From positions 22,619,062 through 22,683,061 of the forward strand of contig NC_040011.1 of the NCBI RefSeq assembly GCF_000972845.2: a DNA stretch of 64,000 nt, given 5' to 3'. This DNA is from Larimichthys crocea (Eukaryota > Chordata > Actinopteri > Sciaenidae). Shown here one piece after another: positions 1 through 11,715 of the stretch. Position 1 is the first letter of the stretch; every line of letters starts with the position of its first letter. The translations under genes and the position numbers were made by a program. The notes beneath the pieces were generated by a model. The model saw only the letters and a program-made list of their open reading frames with translations, did no database searches and was not told the DNA's origin.

Positions 1-2609
1 CATAATGGCTCTTACTTGTAGATCAAAGCGGCCATGCAGAAAATTATGCATAACATTAAGCATGCATTATGCATTAAGCCTTAATATGATTTGAACGGGT
101 GAGTTTAAAAAAAAAAAAAAACATCTGCACCTGTACAGTTGTTATAAATGTTTATTTCTGCTGTGAAGTTGGACATTTTAATATGGACATTTATGGAGAT
201 AATGGACATATGGCATATGGAGACTTCTGGAGCCAGCCTCAAGGAATTACAGTTTTTAGCACTTCCGCATTGGCTTCATTTCCCAGCACCAGAGACTGCC
301 ACTTGGTTGAAATCAAACCTTTTTTAGCAGCTTCCATGTGAATGAACGAGGCCCAGCCTCCAACGCTGTATCCAGTTCTCTGTGTACATCCATGTTTAAA
401 ACAGACAAACAATTCATTCCTTCTCCTTTTGTGTCTTTTAGTCTGCGAAGCTGATAAAAAGACACAACCCTTAGTGCCACTTCTCACAGCCCCTTGCACG
501 ACAGGGCTTGACAGACCTGTCTCACTTACTTGCAGTTGCTAGGCTATAATTGGACAACCACTATAACTGTTTGAGGAAAGAACTTTGTACCTGAGCACAG
601 TACGCATGACAGAATAAAGGTCCATGAAAGAAAGATGGGAAAAGTTAGGACATTTCACTTCTTTAAGAGGAGATTTGGGGTCAAGGGGAGAGAGGAAATC
701 TCATCAGTGAATGAGTGGTGATGAGATGGAGTCACTGAAAGCTGCTGTGGGTGTAATAAATATAATATGTGTATGTGTGTGAGATAGAGGCTAGAGGAGA
801 GGGGGAGGAAAGGAGAAGGATGGAGAGCAATTATGTCATAGAGGAGAGTAAGAAGGAAAGCAAAAGAGGGGTGAGTGAAAGGAGAAAGTGAAAAAAATAA
901 GGAGTAGAGGAGAGGATATGGAAGCTGAGAGGACAGTAGAGGATGAAGAAGAGAAGAGGAGATGAGAGGAAGAATGACAAGAGAGTAAAATAGGAAGAAG
1001 AGAAGGGGAGGATAGAAGGGAGGAAGGGGGCAGTCTGCAGCTGAAAGGCTGGATAGTTAACTGTCAGATTAGCTTACCGCCCTCAGAGGCTGTCTTTGTA
1101 AGGGCGGCTGGTTGCTGGTGGTAGTTGGTGCTGAGACTGGGGCCCTGTACCTGTGACTCACTGGCCACAGGTGTCAATCAAACTCGACCTGGCTGCCACA
1201 GGAATGTGGAAAACAAGGCTGTGTGGTCCCAGAGACCCAGAGCAAGCTGCATCTAAAGGCGGCCAGAGCTACATAGTGACGGCTGAATCACACATTCAGC
1301 TGCTCGCTGCATTGCAGGTAACACCTGGGGGCGAGGAAGACAGAAAATACACCCCTATCTCTGCCTCCGCTTTGTGTTTTTTTAGGAGTTGTAATCATAC
1401 GCCAGGTTCTCCTGCCTCGAGGCGATGCGAGCAGAGGTTATTGTTCAGTCATCTAACAGTGCGCCTTTCTTCCTTCTCAGGTTCCACTTGAGAACTTTCA
1501 TTTGTCGAGTCTGAAAGGTTTTCTTTTTTTCTTTGAAAGTTTACAAGCCACTATTTCTTCAGGCGAAGACACACCTGCATCACATCAAATAAACTTTGAT
1601 GGAATCGGCAAATTGTCAGTCTGATAATATACGATTAAAACTTGCAATTTTCAAATTTTTGAAGGCTGTCTGCTGCTTCCCGCTGCCGCCATCGGACTGC
1701 TGAAACTCACTTTAATCTTTTATATATTACTGTGTACAATATCGCGAATGCATAGGACAATTTATGAATTGTCAAGATGTTGCACAAGAGTTGTAGTTGG
1801 CGCGTTTCTTGTGTCACGCGCCATGCATGCTTGAACCAAAAGTTTGAATCGGCGACAGCGCCGGTTGTTCACTGTCTTGTCGGGACAAAGCGCTGGATAA
1901 ACATAACCGTAGGGACTTCATTCTAACAGTTGCTAAGTAGGATTTGCGGTGGAATGTGTTTGCGTTGTGTATTTTACAGTATTAGCAATCATACGGTTGT
2001 GTGTGTTTGCTGTGCAGAGCCTCCACACAGTGTGTTGATGAAGAGCAGTGTAGGCCTACTTTCCGCGCATCTTGCTAACATTCATTTCTCTCTAATCATC
2101 CACTAAATACATTTTCTAAATGTATATGTGGCAATAATTGTTAAATTAGTTCTTCTCACTTGACAGTGAGGTTAGGGTAGTGCCCGTCAACGGGAGTTTG
2201 AATTGGCGACAGACAAAACATTGTGTGGGAAAAGGTTTTGCAATTTATTTTGCGAGCAAAAATGTGTTTGGGACGCGCAAGCTCTCAATTCACATATACC
2301 GGTAAAAATAAATGTGATAAGTACATACTCACATAACTTACTGAGAAGTGTAACTGTGTAATATACAACTGCTTTACACAGACAACAACAATCAGATATG
2401 TAAACTAGAAAATTTCTAAAGAAATTTTGAGTGTGCTACACACTATTGACACTGCTCAGCAAAATCATACATTTGAATGGACTCTTATTTTGAAGGGATT
2501 CTTATTTTGAAATACTTTGAAATTTATTTACTATTTTTGTATTTTGCCATGTAAATGCCTGATTATTTTCTTGTGTAATATTATCTCGTTATTCTTCTTT
2601 TATTTGTAG
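1..2609. other. No recognisable gene; GA-rich tract inside
   Basis: I find no exon chain or known repeat here. Positions about 640-1030 are strongly purine-rich on the + strand (GA-rich, many AGAGGA/GGAGA words). Positions 1680-2060 are locally richer in CpG (for example GGCGCG near 1800 and GGCGACAGCGCCGG near 1850), which could be a promoter or first exon of the gene fragment that follows; that is inference only. The short open frames in this stretch show no family signature. Confidence 0.4.
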
Positions 2610-3298
2610 GTCAATTCACTCTGTGTGTGGGCCCTACATTCTTCAAGACTGACCCATACACCAGTCCCATTCCCCAGTGTAACAATTTCTTGAAGGTGTT
2701 GGACAGGACACATCTTTCTGCAGCGAAAATGAACACACTGCGTAAGTATGTAACTCCACCAAAGGTGGCCTGCAATGTTCAGTGAGACTCAGGTGAGAAT
2801 GTTTGATAATTTGTATTTCCACCAAGAAACATTCATTTGTTTATTTAAACTCTGAGAACTGGTGTCTGTCATTGAATGTTTCCTATACTGTCCCTTCACT
2901 CATTCACTTTCCTTGGAGGACACATCTACTGGACACTTTAAATGAGGTATGTTTTTATTTCACTTGTTTCACAAATGTGCAATAAGTAATTTAAAGGAAT
3001 TTGAAATTATTTGTAAACTGTTGATTTGATATGCAGGAGCTTCAAACCAACATCCATGATGTCATGGCTGAGGAGGATCCAGCAGAAGTGGCCATTGTCT
3101 TTGAGGGACACCAAGTGCTAGGTGTGGAAACTGAACCAAGGCATGTGTGTTGCTCATGAGGTTGATCTATGCCCTTAACCTTGAGTATCCCAAGACACTG
3201 GAAAATACCTTGGAAGTATTCCAGAAACTTTTCTGGAGCTTGACATAGCAAAGCCTTTCAAGAAGGTCCACAGCCTCAAAAGCAAGCTCATGGAATGA
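2610..3298 (+). pseudogene. SAMD3-like gene family fragment, C-terminal exons, broken
   Basis: Two exon-like blocks are visible. The first, 2610-2741, follows a TTTGTAG acceptor and ends at GTAAGT; it is open and encodes a stretch containing VGPTFFKTDPYTSP. The second, 3037-3298, follows ATGCAG and begins ELQTNIHDVMAEEDPAEVAI. The wording around VAIVFEGHQVL, then LIYALNLEYPKTLENT and a final VHSLKSKLME, resembles the C-terminus of the expanded 'sterile alpha motif domain-containing protein 3-like' family of teleosts, recalled from knowledge of the family and not searched. The second block is out of frame twice: near 3152, where the frame hits TGA at TGCTCATGA, and near 3230, before a final TGA at 3296-3298. 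Only the last part of the gene is seen. It is either a decayed copy or a real copy with sequence errors. Confidence 0.5.
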
Positions 3299-4150
3299 AC
3301 TGTTTATATGAAGGTTCTGGTATGCTTGACATTTATAAGTCTCCTCTTCCTCTGCCTATTCTGCACAACATTGCTTTACTTCCTCCAAAGCAGAGTGAGA
3401 AAATGTGATAATATATCATAACCTCACGCAGCAACCTGTAGAAAATGATGAGGTTTTATGTGTAACCCTTGTGCAATGCAAACTTACTATTTTAGCATGA
3501 CTGACTGTAGCTTCATTATGTGTGAAATCATCTGTATGTTGGACAAAGTTTGCTGTGAGATGGCACTTTCCGCTCTCCATTTTGTTGTTTTGTTGCACAT
3601 TTTCTTGCAAATTTGTCTTAGTTCCTTCAAAATGAGTAAAGAAATGTGATAAAACTATATTATAAACTCACACAACAACCTGAAATCATCTTTATATTAG
3701 ACAAACTGCTGTCAGGTGCACTTCAAGGTCTGAATTTCTTGTTCTATTGCCACATTTCCTGTAAGAAAATGTCATAGTACCATAAACTCCTCATACTACA
3801 GACAACGATGAAGCTATGCATGCATATGTACATGAACTGTATTTTGGACACATTTTCCTCTCAGGGGCACTTTAAACTTTAAATGTAAAGTTTTTGTTGT
3901 TGTTCTTGTTTTATTGTGCAAAATGTCCTTACTTCCTTCAAAGAAGAGTCAGAAAATGTGATGTTGTGCAGAATGTTGCATATTATTTTAAAACTATTGA
4001 ACACTTTTGAAGCTGTTTCATCTCTCCCTTGCTCTACTCTTGTCCCCTGTAGCAATAATTTATTCTCATATTTTTTGATACAGTTGTTCATTTGAAGCTG
4101 TTGCTCTGGTCCTCTTTGTATCTTTGTTTTTTATGTTGAATAAAAAACAT
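3299..4150 (+). repeat. 3'UTR-like tail with degenerate tandem repeats and poly(A) signal
   Basis: Downstream of the SAMD3-like stop codon a motif of the type ACTTCCTTCAAA-GAGTGAGAAAATGTGATA recurs at about 3375-3415, 3615-3655 and 3925-3965, with related flanking text each time (TTGCACATTTT, ACAACCTG). This is a degenerate tandem repeat of roughly 250-300 bp. AATAAA at 4139-4144 could be its polyadenylation signal. No coding potential was recognised. Confidence 0.4.
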
Positions 4151-4229
4151 TGACATGATCACTGTCTGACAGTAAGTTTTTGGATAAATCTTACCTTCCC
4201 TGATTAAGTAACAGTTAATTATTTTATAT

Positions 4230-4835
4230 TTTATTTTCCGGACTATAAGCCGCTACTTTTTTTCCCACGCTTTGAACCATGTGGCTTATACAAAGATACA
4301 GCTTTTCTATTGATTTTTCTTCAGCCACCACGGGGCGCTCTAACAGGAAGTGCAAAAATGAGACAGACAGGGAAAGTCAAGGTGCAAAGAAGAACATGCT
4401 AGTTTTTATTTAGCACATGCAACACAATACGCACGACGGATTATTAACAGCCAATTATTTTCACACCCTCACCCCCTCATCATGGAAAGCACACGAAGAA
4501 GTTCGTATGATGCAGCTTTTAAGTTGAAGGCCATCGATCTGGCTATCCAGGAAGGAAATAGAGATGCTGCACGTAGCTTGGCGTTAATGAATCCATGGTG
4601 AGCACTTTTACTGCCGTGTTACAGGCACGGTTCGGAAACAATCAGTTGAGGTATATAAATAAACATTTACGGTAAGAAATCTTTCAGTGTATCTGGTAAA
4701 TATCTCATTTCTCAACTTGGATATTGGCGGCTTATAGTCCAGTGCAGCCTTATATATGTAAATTTGTCTTTATTTTTTAAACTTAGTGGGTGCGGCTTTT
4801 ATTCAGGTGCGCTCTATAGTCAGGAAAATATGGTA
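4230..4835 (+). mobile_element. pogo/Tigger-like MITE with transposase N-terminal remnant
   Basis: The ends are inverted: TATTTTCCGGACTATAAG at about 4232 and its imperfect complement CTATAGTCAGGAAAATA at about 4814-4830. Subterminal text about 'AAGCCGC' is also mirrored. Between the ends, from ATG at 4482, an open stretch reads MESTRRSSYDAAFKLKAIDL followed by a helix-turn-helix-like segment (AIQEGNRDAARSLAL). This matches the start of the DNA-binding region of pogo-type transposases as I know them. The frame closes soon after and no DDE catalytic part is present, so this is a non-autonomous, internally deleted copy about 0.6 kb long. Superfamily assignment is inference from the HTH and termini. 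Confidence 0.65.
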
Positions 4836-5490
4836 CTCATATCAATTAATTTTGAATAATAATGATTAAGTAAATATCTACTAATATTCAATTGTTAATA
4901 TTACCCAATTTTAGTGAGTAATTAGTTGTGGAATGTACTGAGAAATATGAGATAAACTTTACTTCATTTATTTGAGTATTTTATAGCTTTTGATTTGAGG
5001 TAATCTTTACCCAATATATGGAGTTAAATCTACCCAAACAAAGTGAGTGCAAATTGTTTCCTCAGTTTTATTGGGTAAATTCTATAGGTTGTTTTTTACA
5101 GTGTATTGTTAACCTTGGTATGCCTTCAAAATGTGTGTTTTATAATTCCAACCTGTCTGCTAATGCAGATAAAATGGTGCTTGGAGATCTTTCAGACTCC
5201 CTCTTTAATTATGAACACTAAGTGTTAACCCTCACATTTCAGGTTATTGGTAGAATTGTACCCATGTTTCCACAACTGATATTACACTCATTACTGCCTA
5301 CTTAATAGTGCATAGTCTTAAGTGAATCTCTGTGTGTTCAAATAGTTTTCCCTGGTTGTTTTTATCACCAAAATAAGAAGTATTGATTTTTAATGCACCT
5401 TCAGATTCACTTTCTTTAACTCAACCGATAAACTAAACAATATATAGTGCACTACACAGAGTTCCTGTATCATGTTTTTCTGAATGCAAT
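4836..5490. other. AT-rich spacer, nothing recognised
   Basis: AT-rich sequence between the MITE and the 3' end of the minisatellite gene. The text around 4900-5110 (repeated 'TTTACCCAAT', 'TTGGGTAAAT') hints at another short inverted element, but I could not define ends. Confidence 0.3.
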
Positions 5491-5493
5491 TTT

Positions 5494-5503
5494 TTTATTT
5501 ATT
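5494..5503 (-). terminator. Candidate poly(A) signals for the minisatellite gene
   Basis: On the minus strand two overlapping AATAAA hexamers (TTTATT at 5494-5499 and 5498-5503) lie about 75-85 bases beyond the stop codon at 5579-5581, the expected place for polyadenylation of the minus-strand gene. Confidence 0.5.
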
Positions 5504-5578
5504 TACAACAAGTGAAATGAACAATAAAAGAAAAAACAAATACCACATCTCTACACAACGTTTTCACAGAGGGAAATT

Positions 5579-8324
5579 TCAGTACAGTTCGTGGTCTCCA
5601 GACGGGAAACAGCAGCAGTTTTTTTGCAGCCAATTCACAAAACATCTGAATTTACTCTTCTTTGTCTTTTTAACTGCTGTAAAAGTAGAAACCACAAAAG
5701 AGTCTGGACTGGGTTCTGGCTGTTTCTCGGTTTCATCCAGGCTTCTGGTGAAGATACTCTGGACAGCAGTTTGTGTGTGAGGTTGAGCACTGGTTGTGAG
5801 GTTATCCTCCACTGCAGAGTTAACAGGAGGTTCATCAGGGGGGGTCAAGGGATGTGGTAGAATAGGAACCACAACCGAGTCTGGTTCTGGACTGGCAGTG
5901 TGGGCAGGAGGTTCATCGGTGGTGGTCAGAGGACATGATGGAGTAGAAACCACAGCCGAGTCTGGTTCTGGACTTGCAATGTGAGTAAGAGGTTCATCAG
6001 AAGTGGTCAGAGGACATGATGGAGTAGAAACCACAGCCAAGTCTGGTTCTGGACTGGCAGTGTGGGCAGGAGGTTCATCAATGGTGGTCAGAGGACATGA
6101 TGAAGTACAAACCACAGCCAAGTCTGGTTCTGGGCTGGCAGTGTGGGCAGGAATTTCATCAGAGGTGGTCAGAGGACATGATGGAGTAGAAACCACAGCC
6201 GAGTCTGGTTCTGGACTGGCAGTGTGGGCAGGAATTTCATCAGTGGTGGTCAGAGGACAAAGTGGAATAGAAACCACCCCCGAGTCTGGTTCTGGACTGG
6301 CAGTGTGGGCAGGAATTTCATCAGTGGTGGTCAGAGGACATAGTGGAGTAGAAACCACGTTATACGGATCTGGTCCAGGTTGGGCAGGAAGTTCATCAGA
6401 GGTGGTCCAAGGACATAGTGGAGTACAACCACACAGCCGAGTCTGTTCTGGACTGCAGTGTGGCAGGATTCTCAGATGGGTGGCGAGGACATAGTGGAGT
6501 AAAACCACAGCCGAGTCTGGTTCTGGACTGCAGTGTGGGCAGGAGGTTCATCAGAGGTGGTTCAGAGGACATGATGGAGTAGAAACCACAGCCGCCGAGT
6601 CTGGTTCTGGACTGCAGTGTGGGCAGGAGGTTCATCAGTGGTGGTCAGAGGACATGATGGAGTAGCAAACCACAGCCGAGTCTGGGTTCTGACTGCAGTG
6701 TGGGCAGGAGGTTCATCAGTGGTGGTCAGGGACATGGTGAGAGTAGAACCACAGCCCAGTCTGGTTCTGGACTGGCAGTGTGGGAGAGGATATTCATACA
6801 GTGGTGGTCAGGACATAGTGGAGTAGAAAACCACACCCAATCTGGTTCTGGACTGGCAGTGTGGCAGGAGTTCATCAGAGGGGGGTCAGAGGACATGATG
6901 AGTACAAACCACAGCCGAGGTCTGGTTCTGGACTGGCAGTGGTGGCAGGATTTCATCAGTGGTGGTCAGAGGACATGGTAGAGTAGGAACCACAGCCGAG
7001 TCTGGTTCGGACTGGCAGTGTGGCAGGAGGTTCATCAGAGGTGGTCAGAGGACATGGTGGAGTAGAAACCACAGCGATTCTGGTTCTGGACTGGCAGTGT
7101 GGGCAGGAATTTCATCAGTGGTGGTCAGAGGACATGGTAGAGTAGGAACCACAGCCGAGTCTGGTTCTGGACTGGCAGTGTGGGCAGGAGGTCATCAGTG
7201 TGGTCAGAGACATGATGGAGTACAAACCACAGCCGAGTCTGGTTCTGGACTGGCAGTGTGGGCAGGAGTTCATCAGTGGTGGTCAGAGGACATGGTAGAG
7301 TAAGACCACAGCCAGTGTGTTGGTGTCTGGACTGGCAGTGTGGGCAGGGAAGTTCATCAGTGGTGGTCAGAGGACATAGTGGAGTAGAAACCACCCCCAA
7401 ATCTGGTTCTGGACTGGCAGTGTGAGCAGGAGGTTCATCAGTGGTGGTCAGAGGACATGGTAGAGTAGGAACCACAGCCGAGTCTGGTTCTGGACTGGCA
7501 GTGTGAGCAGGAGGTTCATCAGAGGTGGTCAGAGGACATGATGAAGTACAAACCACAGCCGAGTCTGGTTCTGGACTGGCAGTGTGGGCAGGAATTTCAT
7601 CAGTGGGTGGTCAGAGGACATGGTAGAGTAGGAACCACAGCCGAGTCTGGTTCTGGACTGGCAGTGTGGACAGGAGTTCATCAGAGGTGGTCAGAGGACA
7701 TGGTGGAGTGGAAACCACAGCCGAGTCTGGTTCTGGACTGGCAGTGTGGGCAGAATTTCATCAGAGTGGTCAGAGGACATGGTGGGAGTGGAACCACAGC
7801 CAGTCTGGTTCAGTTTCATCCAGGCTTCTGTCAAAGACATTCTGGATGCCAGTTTGTGCAGGAGGTTCACAGAGGGGTCTGAACAGCTTGTGAAGTCTGA
7901 GGCTGAAACAGGCACATATCTCTCCCACTGCAACATTAGTGATGGTGTTCAGCCATCTGCTGCAAAGCTGTTGAGCCGCTTCACCAGGACATCTTGAGGG
8001 TAACCCTGTCTAACCTTTTCCTGGATAGACAGGACCATGTTGTCTCTGATGGAGGAGGAAAATTGGCCTGAAGGAGCACGGAGGACAGAGCCTTGGATAC
8101 CCGGTCCTGAACTGCTTTTGTGACCCCAACCAGCCATTTACTCAGCTGCTGGGAGGGCATGTTGAAGGAGGTGTTTGGAGGGGCAACCAGAAGCCCTGCA
8201 GGACTTTTGGAAGCACTTTTAACACCACCTCCATTGGGCAGAGCAGTTTGGACTTGGGGCCTTTTTCCTGCTGCTCAGTCAGGATCCCAGCATACTCAGG
8301 GCCTGGCTGATGATCTTGGGATGT
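5579..8324 (-). CDS. Gene D, large last exon with 27-aa repeats (frame broken)
   Basis: Minus-strand exon of an unrecognised gene. An acceptor CTGCAG (8325-8330) opens it at 8324. The first part (8324-7880) reads HPKIISQALSML, then WLVGVTKAVQDRVSKALSSV, then SIRDNMVLSIQEKVRQGYPQ, in shifting frames. Next come about 24 units of a Pro/Ser/Thr-rich 27-aa repeat (core TASPEPDSAVVSTP, CPLTTTDEPPAH). The C-terminus is basic and cysteine-rich (KKTKKSKFRC, NWLQKNCCCF) with stop TGA at 5579-5581. Related motifs bracket the array: QNVFDRSLDETE before it and QSIFTRSLDETE after it. Only 5579-6508 is one clean frame (about 8 units); 6420-8324 holds many 1-base shifts. Its phase fits exon 5 of gene D in the arms. 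The Cys cluster could be lipid-modified (inference). Function unknown. Confidence 0.55.
5850..7810 (-). repeat. 81-bp coding minisatellite, about 24 units
   Basis: Head-to-tail units of about 81 bp, recognisable on the + strand by GGTGGTCAGAGGACATG, AACCACAGCCGAGTCTGG and TTCTGGACTGGCAGTGTGGG in that order. The period is a multiple of three and encodes a 27-aa repeat on the minus strand. From 5850 to about 6420 units keep length and frame. From 6420 to 7810 many units lose or gain single bases (for example GGACTGCAGTG for GGACTGGCAGTG). A second block lies at 20486-21195 in the same orientation. Confidence 0.9.
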
Positions 8325-8894
8325 CTGCAGGTACAGTCATTCAAAGTTAGTTTTAAAAACACTTCAAAGCAACACAAGGAACACAAAAACCCACTGCTGA
8401 AGTCAAAGGTCTGGTGAGGTCAGGAAGGAAAAGAGTTCAGGAGCCTCTGATGTCTTATGCTGTATTATTATTGACGCTGCCAAGGAGAATTAGAACACTA
8501 TCAAAGTAATCAGAAATGCCTGAGTCAGTCTCAAATTCCTCCGAATCTCCTGGGGATAGACTTTAAAACCCAAAGATAAACACCAGAAATACACACCCCA
8601 GAATTAGTCAAAGAGAATGTATTTACCCATGCAGGTGTTGTTGTCATCATATTGTAGCTGAGAGACACTTGTCTGTTTACACAGATTGGACGTCAATGGC
8701 AAGCTATTCTATGGTCTAAAAAGGCAGCAATGTCTCTTCGCCCTGGCCATCACAGTGTTGAGATAGACTGGCACCTACTGTTCTCAATCAAGCCAAACAA
8801 TTAATACTGCTGAGGACCTCAAGGCCCACACCTGACCTTGTGTAACCTAAGGATAGAAAATGCCATAACATTGGATCATCTCCTAGGGTAGTTA

Positions 8895-9560
8895 GAGCCA
8901 GAGAGTATTATAATGGCTTTGTAATTCTTCTCTCTCTTCTTGTAAGAATCATAGCTAATCTGAAGGTCAATTTGACTTTATTCAGTGTCTTGTGTAACTA
9001 TAAGTCAGCATCACAGGGGCTAGCATCTGTAAAAGGAAAGAATGGATTGAAATTTAAAATTGCTATTTTCAAAACATGGTTTTCTGCCACCTTTGCATTT
9101 CACAAACAGTTGCGAAATCTTTATTATTATTTTTTTTTTACATTTTTGTGACAACAAACAAATCACTTACGATAGATACTCTGTCCAATGACAGACACAC
9201 AGAAACATGTCTAGTGAAAGCTTTTTAATCCAAAAATTTACTGAAAACATGAAAATAACAGTAAGTAACTTTTGTCAGTAAAAGTCTTTCCAAACAACAC
9301 AGTGCTGTAGCCTCAGGTCATGTATAGATGTGCTGTTAGTGGTATCGAAGAATAACTGACGTATCTCAATTAAAAAAAAAAGATAATTAGACTGGTCAGC
9401 TAGAAAGCAAATGGTAAATCTTATTTTATAAGATTTCTGTGACATGTAAGCACCCTCCATAATTCTGTTATGTTGTTATGAACTACTGATACAAAACACA
9501 GACATTGTATGTATCCACTAGTTGTACCTTATATTCTTGGATCTGAGAAGGTAAAGCGAA
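8895..9560 (-). pseudogene. Truncated C-type lectin 5' remnant (left arm)
   Basis: Mirror copy of the 5' half of pseudogene C. A 5' non-coding exon-like block ends at AAG|GTACAAC around 9530. A damaged membrane-anchor exon is at 9171-9240, flanked by TTTTCAG and GTAAGTG, with the central hydrophobic part deleted. A neck remnant lies at about 8895-8970 (antisense of CTTCAGATTAGC). The copy stops at the arm edge (8395), so no lectin-domain exons exist on this side. Non-functional. Confidence 0.65.
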
Positions 9561-11274
9561 GACAGTACCAGTAGAAGTTAAACCGCAGTGTTATTTATCA
9601 TGCGGAGGACAGGATGTTCCTTTTGCCCATGTCATCAAATGTTTAACTTCAAACTCGGGTCTGTTTAGATTTTAGTCTCAGCCAAAATTATTAAAGAAAC
9701 AAGAAGCCAATATTCATATTGGATTTCTTCCTTCTCTCTCACAGCCTCTCTCTTAAACCCCAGACTTTCATCATCTCTGGTTTCTGTTCTGTTTTCCAGC
9801 AGGTTTTTTGTCCACTGCAGTCAAATGAGTGAAGGTAAGCCATATTGCAAATTTTGTCTTTTGGATTGACTGAGTTGAACATAAGATGGCAAGGTCACTC
9901 ACTCTGACCATCCTTCCCCTACTACTATTACTGTCAAATAGTCGTTAAATCTGGTGCAGATTCTCCTACTTATGTTAGCATGATGACAGTGGCAATATTA
10001 CAGTAATATACTTTTGTTTTAGCAGATATAAACATTAATTATTTTTACATCTTAGTTGAACTGAATATTTTTTATCTTTCACAAAAATCACAAAAGTCAC
10101 CAGGGTTCATCCTCACATCCAGCACAACATGAATGCCTGTACAAACTTTCATGGCAATTCATCTTCAATGGGTGGACTGACTAGACCAGAGAGAGCGAGC
10201 TCTTTTGCCAGATATTAAAAACTAATAAACTAATCTTATTTTCGGTCCTCAGAGGGTGAATTAATGTGTGTCCTTTTTTTGTATATTTTGTCACTTTTCT
10301 GTATATTTATGTGTGTGTGTGACCCCTGACCTTTTCTTCCTGACACTATCAGAACAAAATTGTAATATTAGGGGGAAAAATCCAAATCTCTTTGATAGTA
10401 TGTAATTTAGGAGATTCAAATTTTGACTTTTTATTACACAGTGAGCTTTTCATCATCTGCATCAGGACAGACTTATATTTTTAAGGTCCAAAGAAAAGCA
10501 AAATCCGTATATTAAACTAATTACCCATTAAACTTTAGTCTTGTTCCAAACTCGATGGATTATGCTTTAAAAACACAACACTTGACCCTCTTTGATATAA
10601 AAGTGTAAGTATAACACATCGCCCTTTTAAACATTTAACTAAATTTTTAAAACATTTGTATTTGAAACTGCATTAATCACATTGTACATTTAATGATTTA
10701 CCTGAACAATTTAGAAGCTGCGCCACGAAAAAGGACATTCTTTCAAAAACAAGCTATGTGCACTCAACAGCGTGAGATGTTTTCGATGCAGCTGTAGCGC
10801 AGACATCAGCCTCGGTGGCAGTGGAGCAAAATGCTGGGAAAGATTCAGAGAAATGTGACCGCAAAATGTGCCATTTGTTCAAAACTTTAAAAACGACAGG
10901 TTGTCAGCTGACACGTGCCAGACCTCCTAGCAGTTGATGTTTTGATTTTCCCCCCTCTTGCATTAGACATGGGGAAAGAAGACATGCTGTTAGGGGCACT
11001 GCTGTGCTGTACTCAAGCACTGATTGTTTACGTCCCGGTGTGAGTGGGCCTTACGACAGAGAAAGAGATTCACACAGGTTTTCTATTGAAAGAACTTTAA
11101 ACAGTGAGTAAGCAGTAACTGAAGAAACTTATTCAATATGTTTGTAACACAGAGTGTACTGTAGAAAAAGTTAAACCGTACTTAGTTTTTTTCTTTTTCA
11201 TTTAAAGCAAAATTGCAATGTATTGGTAATGTAATGTATTTTTTGCCATTATGTGTCCTCATTTCAGAGTGCAA

Positions 11275-11715
11275 AACCACTGTCATAAATATGGACAGTA
11301 CATAGAAATTTTTTAGCCAACACACAAGCCAGCACAGCAACACAAGACAGTATATTACTTACTAGTTCAACAGCAGAAGCCCAGCTCAGCATCTGTCTTT
11401 CAGCCTTTTATTTCACAAAGCTTCACTAACGACTTAAAGTCAGTCCCAGATTTACTCTTGTCCAGTGGCTTCTTGCTCTTGCACTGTTTGGTCTTCGTAG
11501 CTTCCTCCACAGTGCTCTTCAGTCTCTTCACTCTGTCATTATGTCCAAAGAGGACATACATTTTTGCTTGCTCCAGCTCTGCTCCTCGTCAGCATGCCTC
11601 CATGCCCTGGGCCTGAAATACTCCTCTTCGCGGTGGTTCTAAACATCTGGGACAAACATTAACACTCCTCTGGTGCTGAGCTCACAGTCCACGCAGCAAC
11701 CCAGCTAACAAATTG
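11275..11715 (-). repeat. Dispersed repeat copy 1 (left arm)
   Basis: Mirror of 29985-30430. Recognisable by GCTGTTAGCTAATGCTCGCT-type text, by GAGCTCACAGTCC at about 11680, and by CTCTTCACTCTGTCATTATG at about 11524. A third diverged copy sits in intron 4 of lectin B. No protein family was recognised in it. Confidence 0.6.

Noticed and set aside
6003..6494. Plus-strand 163-codon open frame across the minisatellite
   Set aside because: Antisense shadow of the repeat. The minus-strand frame is longer, has a unique C-terminus, a fitting stop and poly(A) signals, and is Pro/Ser/Thr-rich like known repeat stalks.
5850..7810. Direct repeats as a CRISPR array
   Set aside because: Units are 81 bp with no unique spacers, and the context is vertebrate DNA.
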